In this document: one piece after another, positions 43,851 through 55,729 of the stretch
Layout: each line of letters begins with the position of its first letter
Position numbering within the stretch: the stretch's first letter is position 1
DNA from: Nematopogon swammerdamellus
Lineage: Eukaryota; Arthropoda; Insecta; Lepidoptera; Adelidae
Direction of reading: 5' to 3'
Assembly (NCBI GenBank): GCA_946902875.1
Contig: OX336340.1
Location: 17,375,566 to 17,439,565, forward strand
DNA: 64,000 bases
The notes under the pieces: model-generated
What the model was told of the DNA's origin: nothing
The model's input: only the letters and a program-made list of their open reading frames with translations
Database searches by the model: none
Translations under genes and position numbers: made by a program

Positions 43851-44794
43851 CTCTACGTCGGAACGTGAGCTACCCCCATGCGAAATTGCATGTCCAAAGT
43901 CACGTGGAAGACAGACGACATGTGAATATAACGTACACTCGCTTACAAAAAAGTAGGTAATAGGTTGTCACTACAAATTTTAAAGATAAATTTTTTAAGA
44001 GGAATTTTTTATTAATTGTTTTTTTGCTAAAAAAATATTTGCTTATATGGGTAGCTGTTTTTTTTTTGCTAAAAAAATAACCGCTTATATGGGTAGCTTT
44101 TACATTATCTGTTCAATTGTCTCTTCCAAATTTACTATACCGGTCACTGAAAGATCAAGTGGTTTTGTATTTTATTTGAGTTCATGTTAATCCCATAGTT
44201 TGTTATAGTCTCAAGGTAAGATTTCATGAACATGCGTGTGCTATGTATGACCATCGTATTTACTTACAAACAATAAATTAATTCTATTAGTAATCAATAA
44301 AGCATACTCGCATTGATGTACTGCGTCCACAGAGGTTGTAAAAGTTTGAGTATCAATTTCAATGAGCTGTGAACATAAATTTCATCATTAAAATTAGATT
44401 TGCATTACCTCGTTCTATCTTCAATAAACCGCTACATACATAAAGGTACAATGTTTCAACATTCAACTTGTGATATAGAAAGTGTGATCGAACGATTTGT
44501 TTTCTTTACGTTGTTTTGTTTATATATTTAAACAGATTTTCAACAGTAAAGTGAATCGTGCGATTAAAGTAACTGAAATGTACCATTTTTAATGCTTAAA
44601 TTCATTTCTGCTAATGAAAATCCAATATCAAGCATCTTTGCAAGTGTCCACCTAATATTGAGGATATCCTTCGGTAGCTAGCTACCATATAATAAAATAC
44701 GTAAATAAAAACAGTTAAATAATTCTAATGACTAAAACTAAACTCTACAGTCTACATAACTAAACTCAAGATATAAAAAAATTGAAAATTAAAA
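43851..44794. other. unassigned DNA with one tandem duplication
   Basis: At about 44018-44098 a segment of roughly 45 bp ('ttttttgctaaaaaaat', 'gcttatatgggtagct') is present twice in tandem. No gene. Confidence 0.5.
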
Positions 44795-45359
44795 AACCCC
44801 CGACCCTTAAAAAGCCAAAAATAATGTTCGGGACCGCTAAGTAAATACCCGCGCAGCTCTGAGTTTTTATATTTTATTTACTTAGCGGTCCCCCCACCTC
44901 CTTTAAGTAAACGAAAATTATTTTTGACTTTTTAAGTATCGGGTTTTTTTTTATATTTCATTTAACTTTAAATTCAACTTTAAAAAAAAATCGCGTGCAA
45001 ATCGGTTCACTTTTTAAGTGAATTTTTTATTACTTAATTACTTGATTATAGCTAAAGCCATCCCTATTAAACCAGCTTTCTAATAAAAAAAAACATCCAA
45101 ATCGGTCCATCCGTTTGGGAGCTACGATGCCACAGCCAGATTCAGCCATACACACTATATACCCACCCTCAAATACACCCATATACACATACACACACGC
45201 GTTAAACTTATAATAATAATATAACTTTATTTCAGAATAATTAATTCCATAATGCAGTGTCAGCAATGTCAGTCAGTCCGTCAGTAATTATTATCTAATA
45301 AACAATGAAAATCAAAATTATCAAAATTTGGTAACACCCCTCTTTTTGTGTCAGGGGTT
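44795..45359. mobile_element. repeat H, copy 2, with an insertion
   Basis: aacccccgac at 44795, reversed end 'tcaggggtt' at 45359. It shares 'accgctaagtaaat', 'ccaaatcggtccatccg' and 'gggagctacgatgcc'. About 120 bp (45209-45332) are inserted between 'aaacttata' and 'acacccctc'; the insert begins with (aat) and 'aactttatttcag' words. The palindrome is more decayed than in copy 1. Confidence 0.6.
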
Positions 45360-45717
45360 ACGTTGGTTTTTTTTTTTTAATTAGGCGTAGATTTTATTTT
45401 ATACCTTACCGATACGATTAATATGTGTGTTACCTAAACAAGTGATAGAAAACGGGTATAGTAAGATTTCCAACCTAGATTCCGAAAAGGGCATCTATAT
45501 AAAATTATGTGAACAACATGATTTGAAGTCGAACGATTGCAGTCGGAGAGCCATTTAAGTGATGTGGGTTAATGGGCCTCCCACTACACTCATTGTACAT
45601 TAACATTTTTGTTTGGTTTTATTTTTAGTGAGAACTTCCTCTTCCGCAGTCAGGTGGTCTAAATAGCCTATAGAATTCATGTATGTACTTACTTACGTAT
45701 GTACTTTTATAGCCACG

Positions 45718-46140
45718 TTTTTAGGGTTCCGTACGGAACCTATTAACTAAGCTTTCGCCGCGCCGCCGACGCCGCGCCGGCGCGCGTCTGGCCTACCTTT
45801 CAAGGGGTGTATTTTTTTAACCGTAAAAGTCGACATTTTCACAAATTATGTGTTATTAATTATGGCGGATATATTACAATATTATTATGGCGCAGTCCCC
45901 ATACAAGAAACGTGTTTTTTCATAGCTTTTTTGTTGTTGCCCTATCGTATAAAACTGTAATACATAAAAGCGTCAAACTTGATGTTATATAGTGCAACTC
46001 TAAGGTAAAGCAACAAATATTAAAAACCGGTCAAATGTGAGTCGCGCTAAGGATCCTGAACGGAATGAAATAAAACTTTTTTTTTTTTGTAAATACAGAG
46101 CACAAATAAATATTGTGTGGTGGTACGGAACCCTCGGTGC
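45718..46140 (+). repeat. repeat G, copy 6, diverged
   Basis: 'agggttccgtacggaacc', a GC-rich stretch in place of the usual tetranucleotide (cgccgcgccgccgacgcc), 'attatggcggatat', 'cccatacaagaaacg'. The end is rearranged and a second 'ggtacggaaccctcgg' lies at 46122. Confidence 0.55.
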
Positions 46141-46184
46141 CTTCAAAAATGTTGATAGGGACTCAAATCTCGAGCATGCATGTA

Positions 46185-46294
46185 GAACATTATGAGAGTG
46201 GAAGAGGCGGCAGAGGTGTGTCCGGATCGTGGCACGTGGAGATTCGTTGTCTCTGTCTACCCCACCGGGAAACAGGCGTGACGCTATGTATGTA
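46185..46294 (+). repeat. retroelement 3' end with short TATG tail
   Basis: 'cacgtggagattcgttgtc', 'ctgtctaccccaccggg', 'aaacaggcgtgacgctatg' and tatgtatgt. The word set is a well-known repeat end in Lepidoptera. The clade is not certain. Confidence 0.45.
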
Positions 46295-47076
46295 TACAGG
46301 TTGTTTGAGGATAGGCTTGAGAAATTTCAGGAATATAAAGTACTCATTATTAGAAGAAAAAAAAATCCTTGTAACTCAAATCGAAATTCCGTATTTCTTT
46401 CATACAAAAATTTTAAATTGTAATAAAAACTCGATGGACAGTAAGATTTGCTAACAGTGCTGTCTAGGTCTAGGGCAGTGGTGTCCATACTTTTTTCTAT
46501 AAAGATCTACCTACAAAAAATTTAAGGTTGTGAGATCGACACTTGTACCACAGGTTTTCGTTGTTAAATAATTTGTAGGTAGTAATTTTTATTTGAATTG
46601 AAAACTATGTTCATTACATCCATTATAGGTATTTGTTACTATTGCGGTCCTTGTGGAAGAATATGTATTATGAATTCTTCGATGTTTCTACAAGTCACTT
46701 CTTGCTCTACATATTTTCAGTGATCGACCTAACAGCCTCTTGCGATCTACCGGTCGATCGCGATCGATCGTTTGGGCACAACTGGTCTAGGGAGTGCAAT
46801 TACCTAGTCCAGTCTGGTTTTTATTCTTTTGATGTCATTCAAAAAGTGGAATTTATCTACATGCAGTTCAATTCTATTAGTTAAGCATGTAAGTTAGTCA
46901 TGTTATTTTTATTTAATAAAGGTGGGCGTTAACCGTCCAAAGCTCGATGAAACGATTTTCATCAAAAAGTACTGTAAAATTACCGAATTTGGGAAAATTT
47001 TCAGAACTTTTCGTCTTCAAATATGGATCCCTTTCGAACCCTGAAGTTACGAAGCCTCATCTTAAAACACCCTGTA
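46295..47076. mobile_element. TA-flanked DNA element with a hAT inside
   Basis: Inverted ends: left tacaggttgtttgagg..aggctt, right aagcctcatcttaaaacaccctgta. TA/TATA-like flanks. The interior is AT-rich with no transposase. It is interrupted by the hAT element at 46476-46784; without that, about 465 bp remain. Confidence 0.6.
46476..46784. mobile_element. non-autonomous hAT element with exact 8-bp target-site duplication
   Basis: Ends CAGTGGTGTCCATAC and, reversed from the right, CAGTTGTGCCCAAAC. 'gtctaggg' flanks it at 46468-46475 and 46785-46792. An 8-bp duplication and CAG-type ends are hAT hallmarks. 309 bp, no transposase. Confidence 0.8.
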
Positions 47077-47639
47077 TACTCAAATCTTTTTTTTTATTCC
47101 ATCGCCAGGCGACGGACACAGCCTTTCCGCAACAGAAAGTAAAGGCTGCTTAATTTTCTTCCTTCTTTTCGCTAAGATTATTATTACAAAGTCAGTGTAA
47201 TTCAAATGAAGAGGGAATTCGAAGAGGTAAATAATGGCCTGTTGTTATTCATTCTGTACCTCACGCGTACTGCTCAGGTACCTAACACGACGGCCACTAC
47301 GCGGTCATCCAACAACGAAGAACAATCCATTATGCTACCTTCAACATCGGATGTACCTCTGCATACCGCCATTCTTAATACTGTGCTAACCATTAAACGG
47401 CCGCATGCCGCCGCCGAGCAGTAGGTCAGTTCAGACTGGGCGGATCGGGTACCGCCGCGCCGCCGGTCAGGTGCCACCGTGGTGCGTACAAGTGAGGCAA
47501 CGCGGCGATGGACTAGCTAGTTTCCTTGCCGGCGAAGCAATGCCCACCTAAAACCTCAATGAACCGCGACCGATACTTTGCATAGCTGCAATTTGACTAA
47601 ATCTTACACAAACGTGTTAAATCAATATTTCAAATAAAA
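47077..47639. other. unassigned DNA
   Basis: GC content rises toward 47450. No domain in the open frames. Confidence 0.4.
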
Positions 47640-48430
47640 CGATCGGAATGCCGCCGTTCGTCGTCGCCTCCGCCGCTCCACCGCGCCGCCGCACCGCGCC
47701 GTGCTCGATCTCGGTGGCGTCTCTCTCGCACGAGTGCAATAACGAGGTTTAAGTACCTACGTGGAAGGAACGCAGTACGTGCGGCGCGGCGCGGCGCCGC
47801 GGCGGCTGTGGCGGCGCGGCGCCGCGCCACCGCCGCGGCGAGCGAGCGGCGGCGCGGCGGCAGCAGCGGGGCAAGGCGAGTCTCGCAAGTAAAAGTAACT
47901 TTTTAACAATAAGCTGTGCTTGCGTGCGCGAGTCAGTTTCGCGATCAGCGCCCGCGCAACACCACGCGCAGCACGCGCCGCGCACGCGCACTGCAACTGT
48001 CAAATTTGACGTTTGTTCCCCCCTTCCGGCGGAAGCGTGCGACCGTTAAAACTTTTTCGTTCCTACCTACGGTGATAGTGCCGCTGCGGAAGTTTCGGGT
48101 GCCGGCCTGGTGGCTGGCCGTTTGTAAACACACAACGCATTGGATTTGCAAGCTCGCTCGAGTAATGTAAGTAGGTACCTACATGATTATGTACATAACT
48201 GTGCGAATGGACAAAAATGTGTTTTCACTCGACGTAACGTTTGGCCGAGCTCGCTCGTTAATGTGTGTTGTGAGCGCTAATTGTAATGGATTATTAATTG
48301 TATTACGAAAGGTCGCCGGAGTGAGTCGGAGGTTCGCCGCGCGCCGCGCCTCGGCGCCCCCGGCGCGCGGCGGCGCGGATGGTGCGGTGGCGGAGGCGGC
48401 GGCGACCGCTGCTCTGCATGCTGGCCGTTT
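47640..48430. promoter_or_regulatory. strongest CpG island of the window, promoter-like
   Basis: Two dense GC blocks (47640-47880 and 48310-48425) with many cgccgc/gcggcg words, separated by moderately GC-rich DNA. No repeat family recognised. In an AT-rich insect genome such an island often marks a promoter or first exon of a developmental gene. Frames of up to 164 codons over it are probably composition effects. Confidence 0.35.
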
Positions 48431-48453
48431 TCTTGTTGAAATCGGATCAGTAG
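48379..48453 (+). CDS. candidate 24-codon small ORF with signal-peptide-like sequence
   Basis: ATG at 48379 (context gcgcggATGg), stop TAG at 48451-48453. The peptide begins MVRWRRRRRPLLCMLAVFLL: a strongly basic n-region and a hydrophobic core, the layout of a signal peptide or first transmembrane segment. It lies at the end of the CpG island. It could be a first coding exon, but no good 5' splice site follows before the stop (only weak gttttc and gttgaa). Chance in GC-rich sequence is the main alternative. Confidence 0.2.
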   Translation: MVRWRRRRRPLLCMLAVFLLKSDQ

Positions 48454-48689
48454 AACTGGTTCGAGAAGCTATACACGTACCTTCGGTATTACGTCGACGC
48501 TTTCCTGCATTTTATAATAACGTGCCAGCACTACTAAATTTTCGGCCGTATGAAACAATAAATTTAATTCAAAGAGCGAGCGCTCTTATAAATCTAAAAA
48601 AAAAACAATTTCTGAAAAAGAACATCAATGATAGCATTATTTGTCGTAATTTGAAGTACTCAGTTTTCAAGAATTAATACATTTTTAAA

Positions 48690-48875
48690 GAAGGCGCGAC
48701 ATGTTGCATAGTTACATCTACTGGTGGATGTCTAAAGATGCAAAGATGCAAAGATCTAAACATTATATGATGCAAAGGGATTGCGAATGACATGCCGGCC
48801 TGACAAGAGAGCATTTTAACGCACCTTTTCAAAACCCCCAGGCCGGCTTAGGCGGTTTACTTGGGAGGAATTAGA
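48690..48875 (-). pseudogene. LINE C2 tail, decayed
   Basis: 'gcgacatgttgca', 'ggattgcgaatgacatgccg', 'cttgggaggaatt'. A short tandem 'gatgcaaa' repeat at 48750-48775 has been added. Confidence 0.55.
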
Positions 48876-49317
48876 AATTAAAGAAATGTCTTCACTAATA
48901 TCTGAGGTGACATTAAACTCGAGAATCACCTCAACAATTCAAGACAAACAAATATAGTTAGGTAGTAGGAATCTCAGTAGATAAATTAATTATTATAAAT
49001 GGTGTTTTGAAAATAATTCAATAGAACACAACAACAATGGAAACATTACATTGTGTCTTCGAAACCAAACGCAAGAAACAACTTCAATATGATTGACCAC
49101 AGATACTTAAGACGTGTTAAAAAGTTTTATATTACGCCACCGACTGTTTAATATGTGCTAAAAATTTAATTAAGAGCTTTAGGAAGCACTATACACCTTA
49201 TTGTGTATAGCTATACCAACATGTGAATCGGTGAATGGATCCATCTTAACACGTGCCTGGCAGAAGGGCTAGTCAGTACTCATCGTCTTGAGTTTGAAAT
49301 GAAAAGACATGAAATGT
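48876..49317. other. unassigned DNA
   Basis: Small hairpin near 49185-49210 ('ctatacac' / 'gtgtatag'). Confidence 0.4.
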
Positions 49318-49590
49318 GTTTTTTTTTTTATTGAAGGAGCGACATGTGGCGCCGACCCACCCATAAGGTTTCTAACTACGCCCATGGATATTCGGTCGTA
49401 TTCGGGGGTTGCGAATGCCATGCCGACCTGGCAGGTGCCCATTCACTCCCCTCTTGAAGGAACCGAGATTACTTGGGGGGAAATATATGGGCAGGGAGAG
49501 CGTTCCAGAGTTTACCGGTTCTGTAGGTAGAGGAAAGATCTGCAGAACCGGTTGGTACGCATGTCAGTAGTTCCAGCGTGTAGGTTTACT
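49318..49590 (-). pseudogene. LINE C2 tail, long copy
   Basis: T run 49320-49330 (A tail), 'gcgacatgtggcgcc', 'gttgcgaatgccatgccg', 'gaaatatatgggcaggg', 'ttccagagtttaccggttct', 'gatctgcagaaccggttgg'. It covers both the C-terminal and the upstream 'HPY..RTNRF' regions. Confidence 0.65.
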
Positions 49591-51654
49591 TATTTTCTCC
49601 TATAACATATCACTGTGTAACACGGCAACAAATAAATATAAACCGAGAAATGGGCAGCATAACTCCAACAGGTAAAACTTTTTATTTTACTGCAGGAGCG
49701 TACCCTGAAGCGCAGCTCTCGTTTTCAGTTGGTCTCTTTTACATATTACGTGTGAGAGACAAAACGTAGCAAATCTATAACTATTAAAATACTAGATATT
49801 ATAATCAAAATTAAACTCAATTCGTAAGAAACCGTTTGAGCAATTGCTCGTAATCTTCCTAATAAAGAATAAATTGAATTAGAAGACCACCCAGAAATAA
49901 TTACAGTATATACCCCCAATCTAGTACAACAATAATATATGCTACTAATATATGATACAAAACATATGCTACTGACAAAATACAATAGGAACTTGAATTA
50001 TAAGGTATGGGTGACTTAAGGAAACGTAGAAATATATTGCAGTTGCACATTACTTTGGAAAATGTAAAAGTGTTTTCAAGGAAATATTCAACTAGTTCCA
50101 TGAACATAAATGGAATTGAAGAGAGATATATTTATGGATTGATTGAAACAGCATTAAAACTGTATTTGTTCTGATATACATGCATGAATTCATTTCAACA
50201 AGTTTTAGAAGTGATTGTTTGGACTGACAAAATTCAAAGAAATTTTAAGTGTTACTTCAACTTCAAAGCGTATAACGTTACATGTAACACACATACACAC
50301 ACAGCGATTAGTATAGAGAACGTCCATCAGCTTGTCAATCGACATTTTGAGACGCAAGAAAGACAACAATTCGTCTCGCCTACACCGCAGAAGACACCGT
50401 CCCACTTTGATGCGAAGATGGTTCACAATAATGATGTGTCTGAACTTTGAAGAATCCGAAAGGTCGCGTTCATAGAGATTGGAGTTTTACGAGTTGGCAT
50501 CAGTGTTAGACTGCAATTCACGATAAAAATAGGTAACATCTTAAAATGGAATTAAGTATTAGGAAAAACTTGGGTCTGTGTGACATATCTAGAACGCTCT
50601 GCGGAAATCGAATTGATTTCATACATCAAAATGAAAACCGCGGAAGATACATTTCGGGCATATTTCATAGTAAGCAGGATATTGTGAAAAGAGTGATTGC
50701 TACATCGCTTGACAAAATCGAAAAATTAAAAAATCTACGCCTATAAATCATATAAAATATGACATGTCTTTGATGCAAAAATAAAACACTAAATCACCAA
50801 AAGAATTACTCATAATATTTTAGAAACATTAGTGCCAATACCTTTGATGATACTTCAGCTTAGCATAACTTGTTCTATCTCCTGACCCACAACTAGTGAA
50901 CGAGTTTGTTCGACATTTTAGGCCTTCATACGAGTATCTTAACCAAATGAGGCCGATTATAGCACTGAGATTATAAATTTATAATTCCACTCAGATGCTA
51001 GCCGTCACTTTAAGCTTTAGCACTTTCAATCGTTTCACGCTTAAACATATCTATCATAACATATAATTAAAGTTACAGTTTTGTATAATGCAATCATTCG
51101 AGTAATAAATGCATACCTATTATATATCTACGTATAAGCTTTGAACCTAATTTATCATCCATACATTTTCTCTGAATTTTTATAGATCAATAACTAAATA
51201 CCATTGCATCATTATTTTACTGCTAACACTTATTATGTAGAAATTAATTCTACTGCCAGTAACTGAGGTTTATTATGAGTTTCACTCTAGTACATATGTG
51301 CATAGATAGACAGATGGCTCTAGCCGTCCAAGAAAAATCTGACTGTAACGTATTGGCAACAACAAGGCTGAGAACCGTGAGAGTCTCTAACAAAAAGCTC
51401 TTCAATGTACTCGTATATAGCTTACTGTAATCCATTGATGTCTGATGCTTCTTTACTTTGATTTAATTGTTAGAAAATCTCAGAATTTTGCCAAGTGCCT
51501 CGCGTATCCATAAAAAAAAATCACTTGTGTTGCAGTCTGTCTCGTTAATTCGTTTGAATCAATAATTTTCCAATTCTATATTTAGGGTGCGGTGCTCCTT
51601 TCTGCGGTCCTACTTTTTGCAAGTGTTAATTTTCAGTTTTTATTTCTTCCTTTT
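49591..51654. other. unassigned DNA, mostly non-repetitive
   Basis: Open frames up to 88 codons without recognisable domains (for example 50184-50450 plus). No repeat recognised. Among the least repetitive 2 kb of the window. Confidence 0.4.
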
Positions 51655-52020
51655 TAGGTTTCCGTACCGTAAAAATAGAGCAGCCTGTTACTAAGCCTAC
51701 GCCGCGGCGTAGGCTTAGGCGCCGTCTGACCGTCTGGCCGTCGCTCTGTCTGTCCGACCTTCAAAGATCTTTTGAACCGTAATAGGTGGCCGTTTGAAAA
51801 TTTCACAGAACATGTGTATCTAATTATCGGGGATATCTGAAGACATAATAATAATAAAAAGTAAAACATTGAGAGGGTTCCCATACAAGAAACCTGTTTT
51901 TTCAACGTTTTTGCTTTTGCTCTATCATAAAAACTGTATTACATACAAACGTCAAACTTGTGATTATAGTGCCAACCGTTGTACGAAAACCTCGGTGACT
52001 GTTCCCACTTGCCCGGTTAT
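51655..52020 (+). repeat. repeat G, copy 7
   Basis: 'aggtttccgtaccgtaaa', a palindromic 'aagcctacgccgcggcgtaggctt' start, 'cttttgaaccgtaatag', 'cccatacaagaaacc', end 'cccacttgcccggttat'. Confidence 0.6.
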
Positions 52021-52402
52021 TTTAATAAAATAAATTTTACAAAGTCTCAAGAGTGTGGTATACTTTGTAATTCCCAATTCAGCTTCGTTTCAAGCACTAT
52101 GGTATTGAAAATGAAGCTCCTAAAGACTAATATCCAAAAACGCTTTATTTGCAGGCCGTAAAGGGAAGACAAAAATATAGGAATCGTAAAATATCGATAA
52201 ATTATTTTATAATCTATATTATATAATCCTTTAACGATCAATAAATCGAAGGTCATGCTCAAAGGACATGGAGGTAGGACTGGTACTTCTAATTGTATTT
52301 AAAGTGTCCTTTGAACATGTAGATACTAGGTGGTACTAGTAAGCCGTGTTTTAAGTTCAACGGCATCGTAAAATATACGATACATTCTTTTTTTGGTTGT
52401 TT
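52021..52402. other. unassigned DNA
   Basis: An inverted pair 'gctcaaaggacatg' / 'catgttcaaaggac'-like words around 52255-52320. No gene. Confidence 0.35.
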
Positions 52403-52776
52403 CTTATCGAGAAATAGAAGGTTACTCTGGAAAGACTACAATTCGTCACGAGAAATAGAAGGGTTTTCTATTAAGATAATAATTCGTCTCGAGAAATAGA
52501 ATTATTTTCTGGGAAGACATCAATTCATCTCGAGAAATAGAATTTTTTTTTATTAATACAACAATTTTATTCGTCTCGAGAAATAGAACGATTTTCTGGG
52601 AAGACAACAATTCGTCTCGAGAAATAGAAGGATTTTCTGGAAAGACAACAGTTCGTCTCGAGAAATAGAAGGATTTTCTGGGAAGACAACAATTCGTCTC
52701 GAGAAATAGAAGGATTTTCTGGGAAGACAACAATTCGTCTCGAGAAATATGATTTTCTGGGAAGACAACAATTTGT
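52403..52776. repeat. 41-bp minisatellite, about nine units
   Basis: The unit is attcgtctcgagaaatagaa followed by ggattttctgggaagacaaca. Central units are nearly identical, outer ones decayed; the last is shortened by 3 bp. As 41 is not a multiple of three, the array is read in all three frames in turn; on the minus strand none of the frames meets a stop, so three overlapping open frames (115, 103 and 89 codons) result. They are not evidence of a gene. Confidence 0.9.
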
Positions 52777-55334
52777 CGTAGTCGTAGAAGCAAAAGACCT
52801 TGCCCAGGCCCCCAAAGCGCAAATAGGCGCGATCATAACGAAAGTAATGCCTCAACAAACGCACGATGATTCACCGTTCGCTGATATGACTATGAGACGA
52901 GAATTCTATGTAACTACAGGCAGAAGAGGAATGTGGGCTCAACTCAATGCGATTGTAATAAATCGTGGTATGAGGCATCCATCTGTGTGTCCGTCCACCG
53001 ACGCAGGCAGGACGTCCCACGCCACGACATCGCATCGTCGTCGTCGCCGCCCGCATCTCGTCACATATTCCGCGGACTCTGGCTGTGAACATCTTTCTAC
53101 ACTATAGAAATAATTGTATTTCTTATAATGTCTGCTTCTAGCAAGAGTAATCAGATTTTCGTTACGGATAATTCTCTAAATATCAAGATTTTAACGTAAT
53201 ATTTTTATTAGATTCCGTTTCCGTCGTTGTGTTGTTTTTATGTAATGTTTTTATATATTGTTCTAAAAATATTGGACTATGTTTGAACTTTAAGGACGCA
53301 AATAAAACGGGTCAAAAAAAATTAATCAAAATCTATCAATTTTATGGTTATCAAGGTTATGGCTCACAGCTCAGACCGCCGCCTATGACGCGTTATGATT
53401 TATAGCCAAAAACCATTTTGAGAAGTGACAGAATATAATAGTGAAAACCGTATGTAAATCGATAAAGTGGTTCTCGAGTTATAATGATATTCATATATTG
53501 ACGTACGTTACACTGCCGGTTGTCCGTAGAAACTAGCCCCTGCAGTGACGTGGGCGCCCCCCGAGTGCAAAGCATTTTAAATCCTCATTCCCTCGCAAAT
53601 AAAATTCCTCTGCTCCGCATCGGCATGCCAAGGTCGTTCCGATATCTTGGATGCAAACAGCTATACGTAGCTACTATATAAGGTGTCGTTAACATCAGAA
53701 TGAGTTGTGATCGTGCCTCTCCCTTCACCCGCCACCCCCGCTTGCGCACTCCCCGAGGAGCGAATTTGTATGCGCGCGCGCAGGAAGGAGCAACCTCCTT
53801 CGAAAGTCATCAAGTAGGTACGTTGAATACATACACGATGAGGTACCATGCCGTGCTTGGGTTTCGAGAATTTTCTTTAATAAAAAAGGTTACCAATCAT
53901 CATTCATTTTATATATTATTTAGCGTGGAGTGTCCAATAGGTTTTTTTTCGTGCAGCTCAGTCCATAGCAGCCCTTGGAGGCGCCAGCAACGCCAAGTTA
54001 AATTTTATATAATTTAAATTCACTTAGATTAAGTCAGCTACCTACAAGAGCTTTGAAAGTAAATAAAAATGCAATATTGAATATCAAACATGTAAATGTT
54101 CACGTCGAAGTCAATAAAAGCCGAAATAATTCCACATCACTTTTCTTTGAATAGAGATATTTATGTGAAAATTTTATTGCAAGATTTGGTCATAACATCA
54201 AATAAAGATTTAGTCAAGTTTAAGATTCAGTCCGAAGATTCAATGATCATAGACAAAACGTATACACAGCTGCTCCGCTATATTTGCTTTCGCTAGAGCA
54301 AGCCGTTAGTCTTCGCACGTCTCTTACCGCCGACGACGCAGAGAGAAATTTAACACGATTTCAACTAAATACTTTCATTCGACAATAAATAGAAAATGAA
54401 CAACTTCTTCCTAGACCCAATTGTTATTTTTCTGAGATAACTATAAAGAGTTATATAACTCGGAACGTATTGGTGAGGTGCATCGCAGTCGACATTGCCG
54501 ATTTTTGGCTATCGGAAATACGGAATAAAAATTTGTCTTACTTGTTTGTTCTTATAAGCTATTGCTGCATCATTATCCATTGTTGAAGTTACTACAGTTA
54601 TGTAATGTTTGCTGTTCCTTATTACTTTTCACAAATTGGAATTATCATTTCGCATCTTTCTAAATTCCATTAATTCGTAGAATTCCATAAAATCGTCAAT
54701 TAAGCCTTTGTCATAATATCATCATCCAATGCAGATAAGCTATTAATATCTTCAAGAATCCGATATACATCAGATATCGTATTAGTTGGTAGCAAAACAG
54801 TTACGTCTGGGTTACGTCCACTTGTATGTTAAAAATCTATTGACACGGAATACCTTACAAGTCCCTCTTGGCCGCTAACAAGAAATCTATAGCGACACCT
54901 GCGATATCAAGCAGTAGTTTACGATGAAGGTGAATTTGTTGCAGAATGAAATGTCTTATAGTTATCCTGCACATTTTAATACTTTAGCATTATTTGTGTG
55001 CTATTAGTGATTTAATCCAAATATTCATAAGTTCCCAAGGTGATAATACTAATACAGATTCCCAAACTGTAATAATCAGAGGTGTTTTGGCTTTTTCGAC
55101 TGCACCATTGGTCCATCGGTTCAACCAGATAATATGTTGATTTACTTAAAAATAAATACTACAATTTTACACTACTATTCAAAAAATATTTTATTTAATA
55201 TTTTAAATGGTTTTCTGCTTATCCAAGTCATGCAAGTTGAAATCAAAGTTGTTCTGTCTTCGTATATCGGAATGACACGTATTAGAGAGATTTTGTGCGA
55301 AATTTTCCGCAAAAGCTGAAAGCGATTGCTGGAG
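52777..55334. other. unassigned, largely non-repetitive DNA
   Basis: 52940-53090 and 53690-53790 are less AT-rich. 53440-53490 holds a word ('gtaaatcgataaagtggttc') known from interspersed repeats and echoed at 56585-56615. No exon convinces me. Confidence 0.4.
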
Positions 55335-55481
55335 GTGCAGCCGGAATTGTCGAAAATTGCTGAGCGTAGAATGGTAGAGGGTGCTAAGTAGTCTGGTCAT
55401 GTTCGCCGGTATTGTGGTCCGCGACACACATTCGACCGTCGCGTCGTCGCGCTCGCGGCGACAGACACATTGGTGGAATTC
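55335..55481 (-). other. candidate coding fragment with LRR N-terminal-like motif
   Basis: The minus frame reads 'HQCVCRRERDDATVECVSR' and 'TIPANMTRLLSTL'. The spacing C-x-C-x(10)-C followed by a 'IP..h..L' step is like the cysteine-rich N-terminal cap of leucine-rich-repeat proteins. Third positions are mostly G/C in the first 25 codons while the flanks are AT-rich. No clear acceptor or start codon; a gene relic or chance are the alternatives. Confidence 0.25.
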
Positions 55482-55729
55482 TACGTATACGTACGTACAT
55501 ACCAAGAACGGAGCGGAAGACCTGATCTATATAGGTTTTGATTTATATGTTATTTGATTGAGCCGTTTTGATACGAGGAATAGTAATTGATTAAACGGGA
55601 TGGGTCACGTCGTGACTAAGGATCGAGACATATAGTTGAAAGTTTGTCACGCGTACAACGCCCAAATTGCTCGTACAGATTGTCGATGTTTGGGTGACCC
55701 TCTTTTCCTTATACCTGTTTCTCACACAG

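Noticed and set aside
48183..48677. 164-codon plus frame over the CpG island
   Set aside because: Composition effect; alanine/arginine-rich middle from gcg/cgc repeats, no domain, and the AT-rich end looks like noncoding DNA.
52446..52864. Three overlapping minus frames of 89-115 codons
   Set aside because: All are readings of the 41-bp minisatellite.
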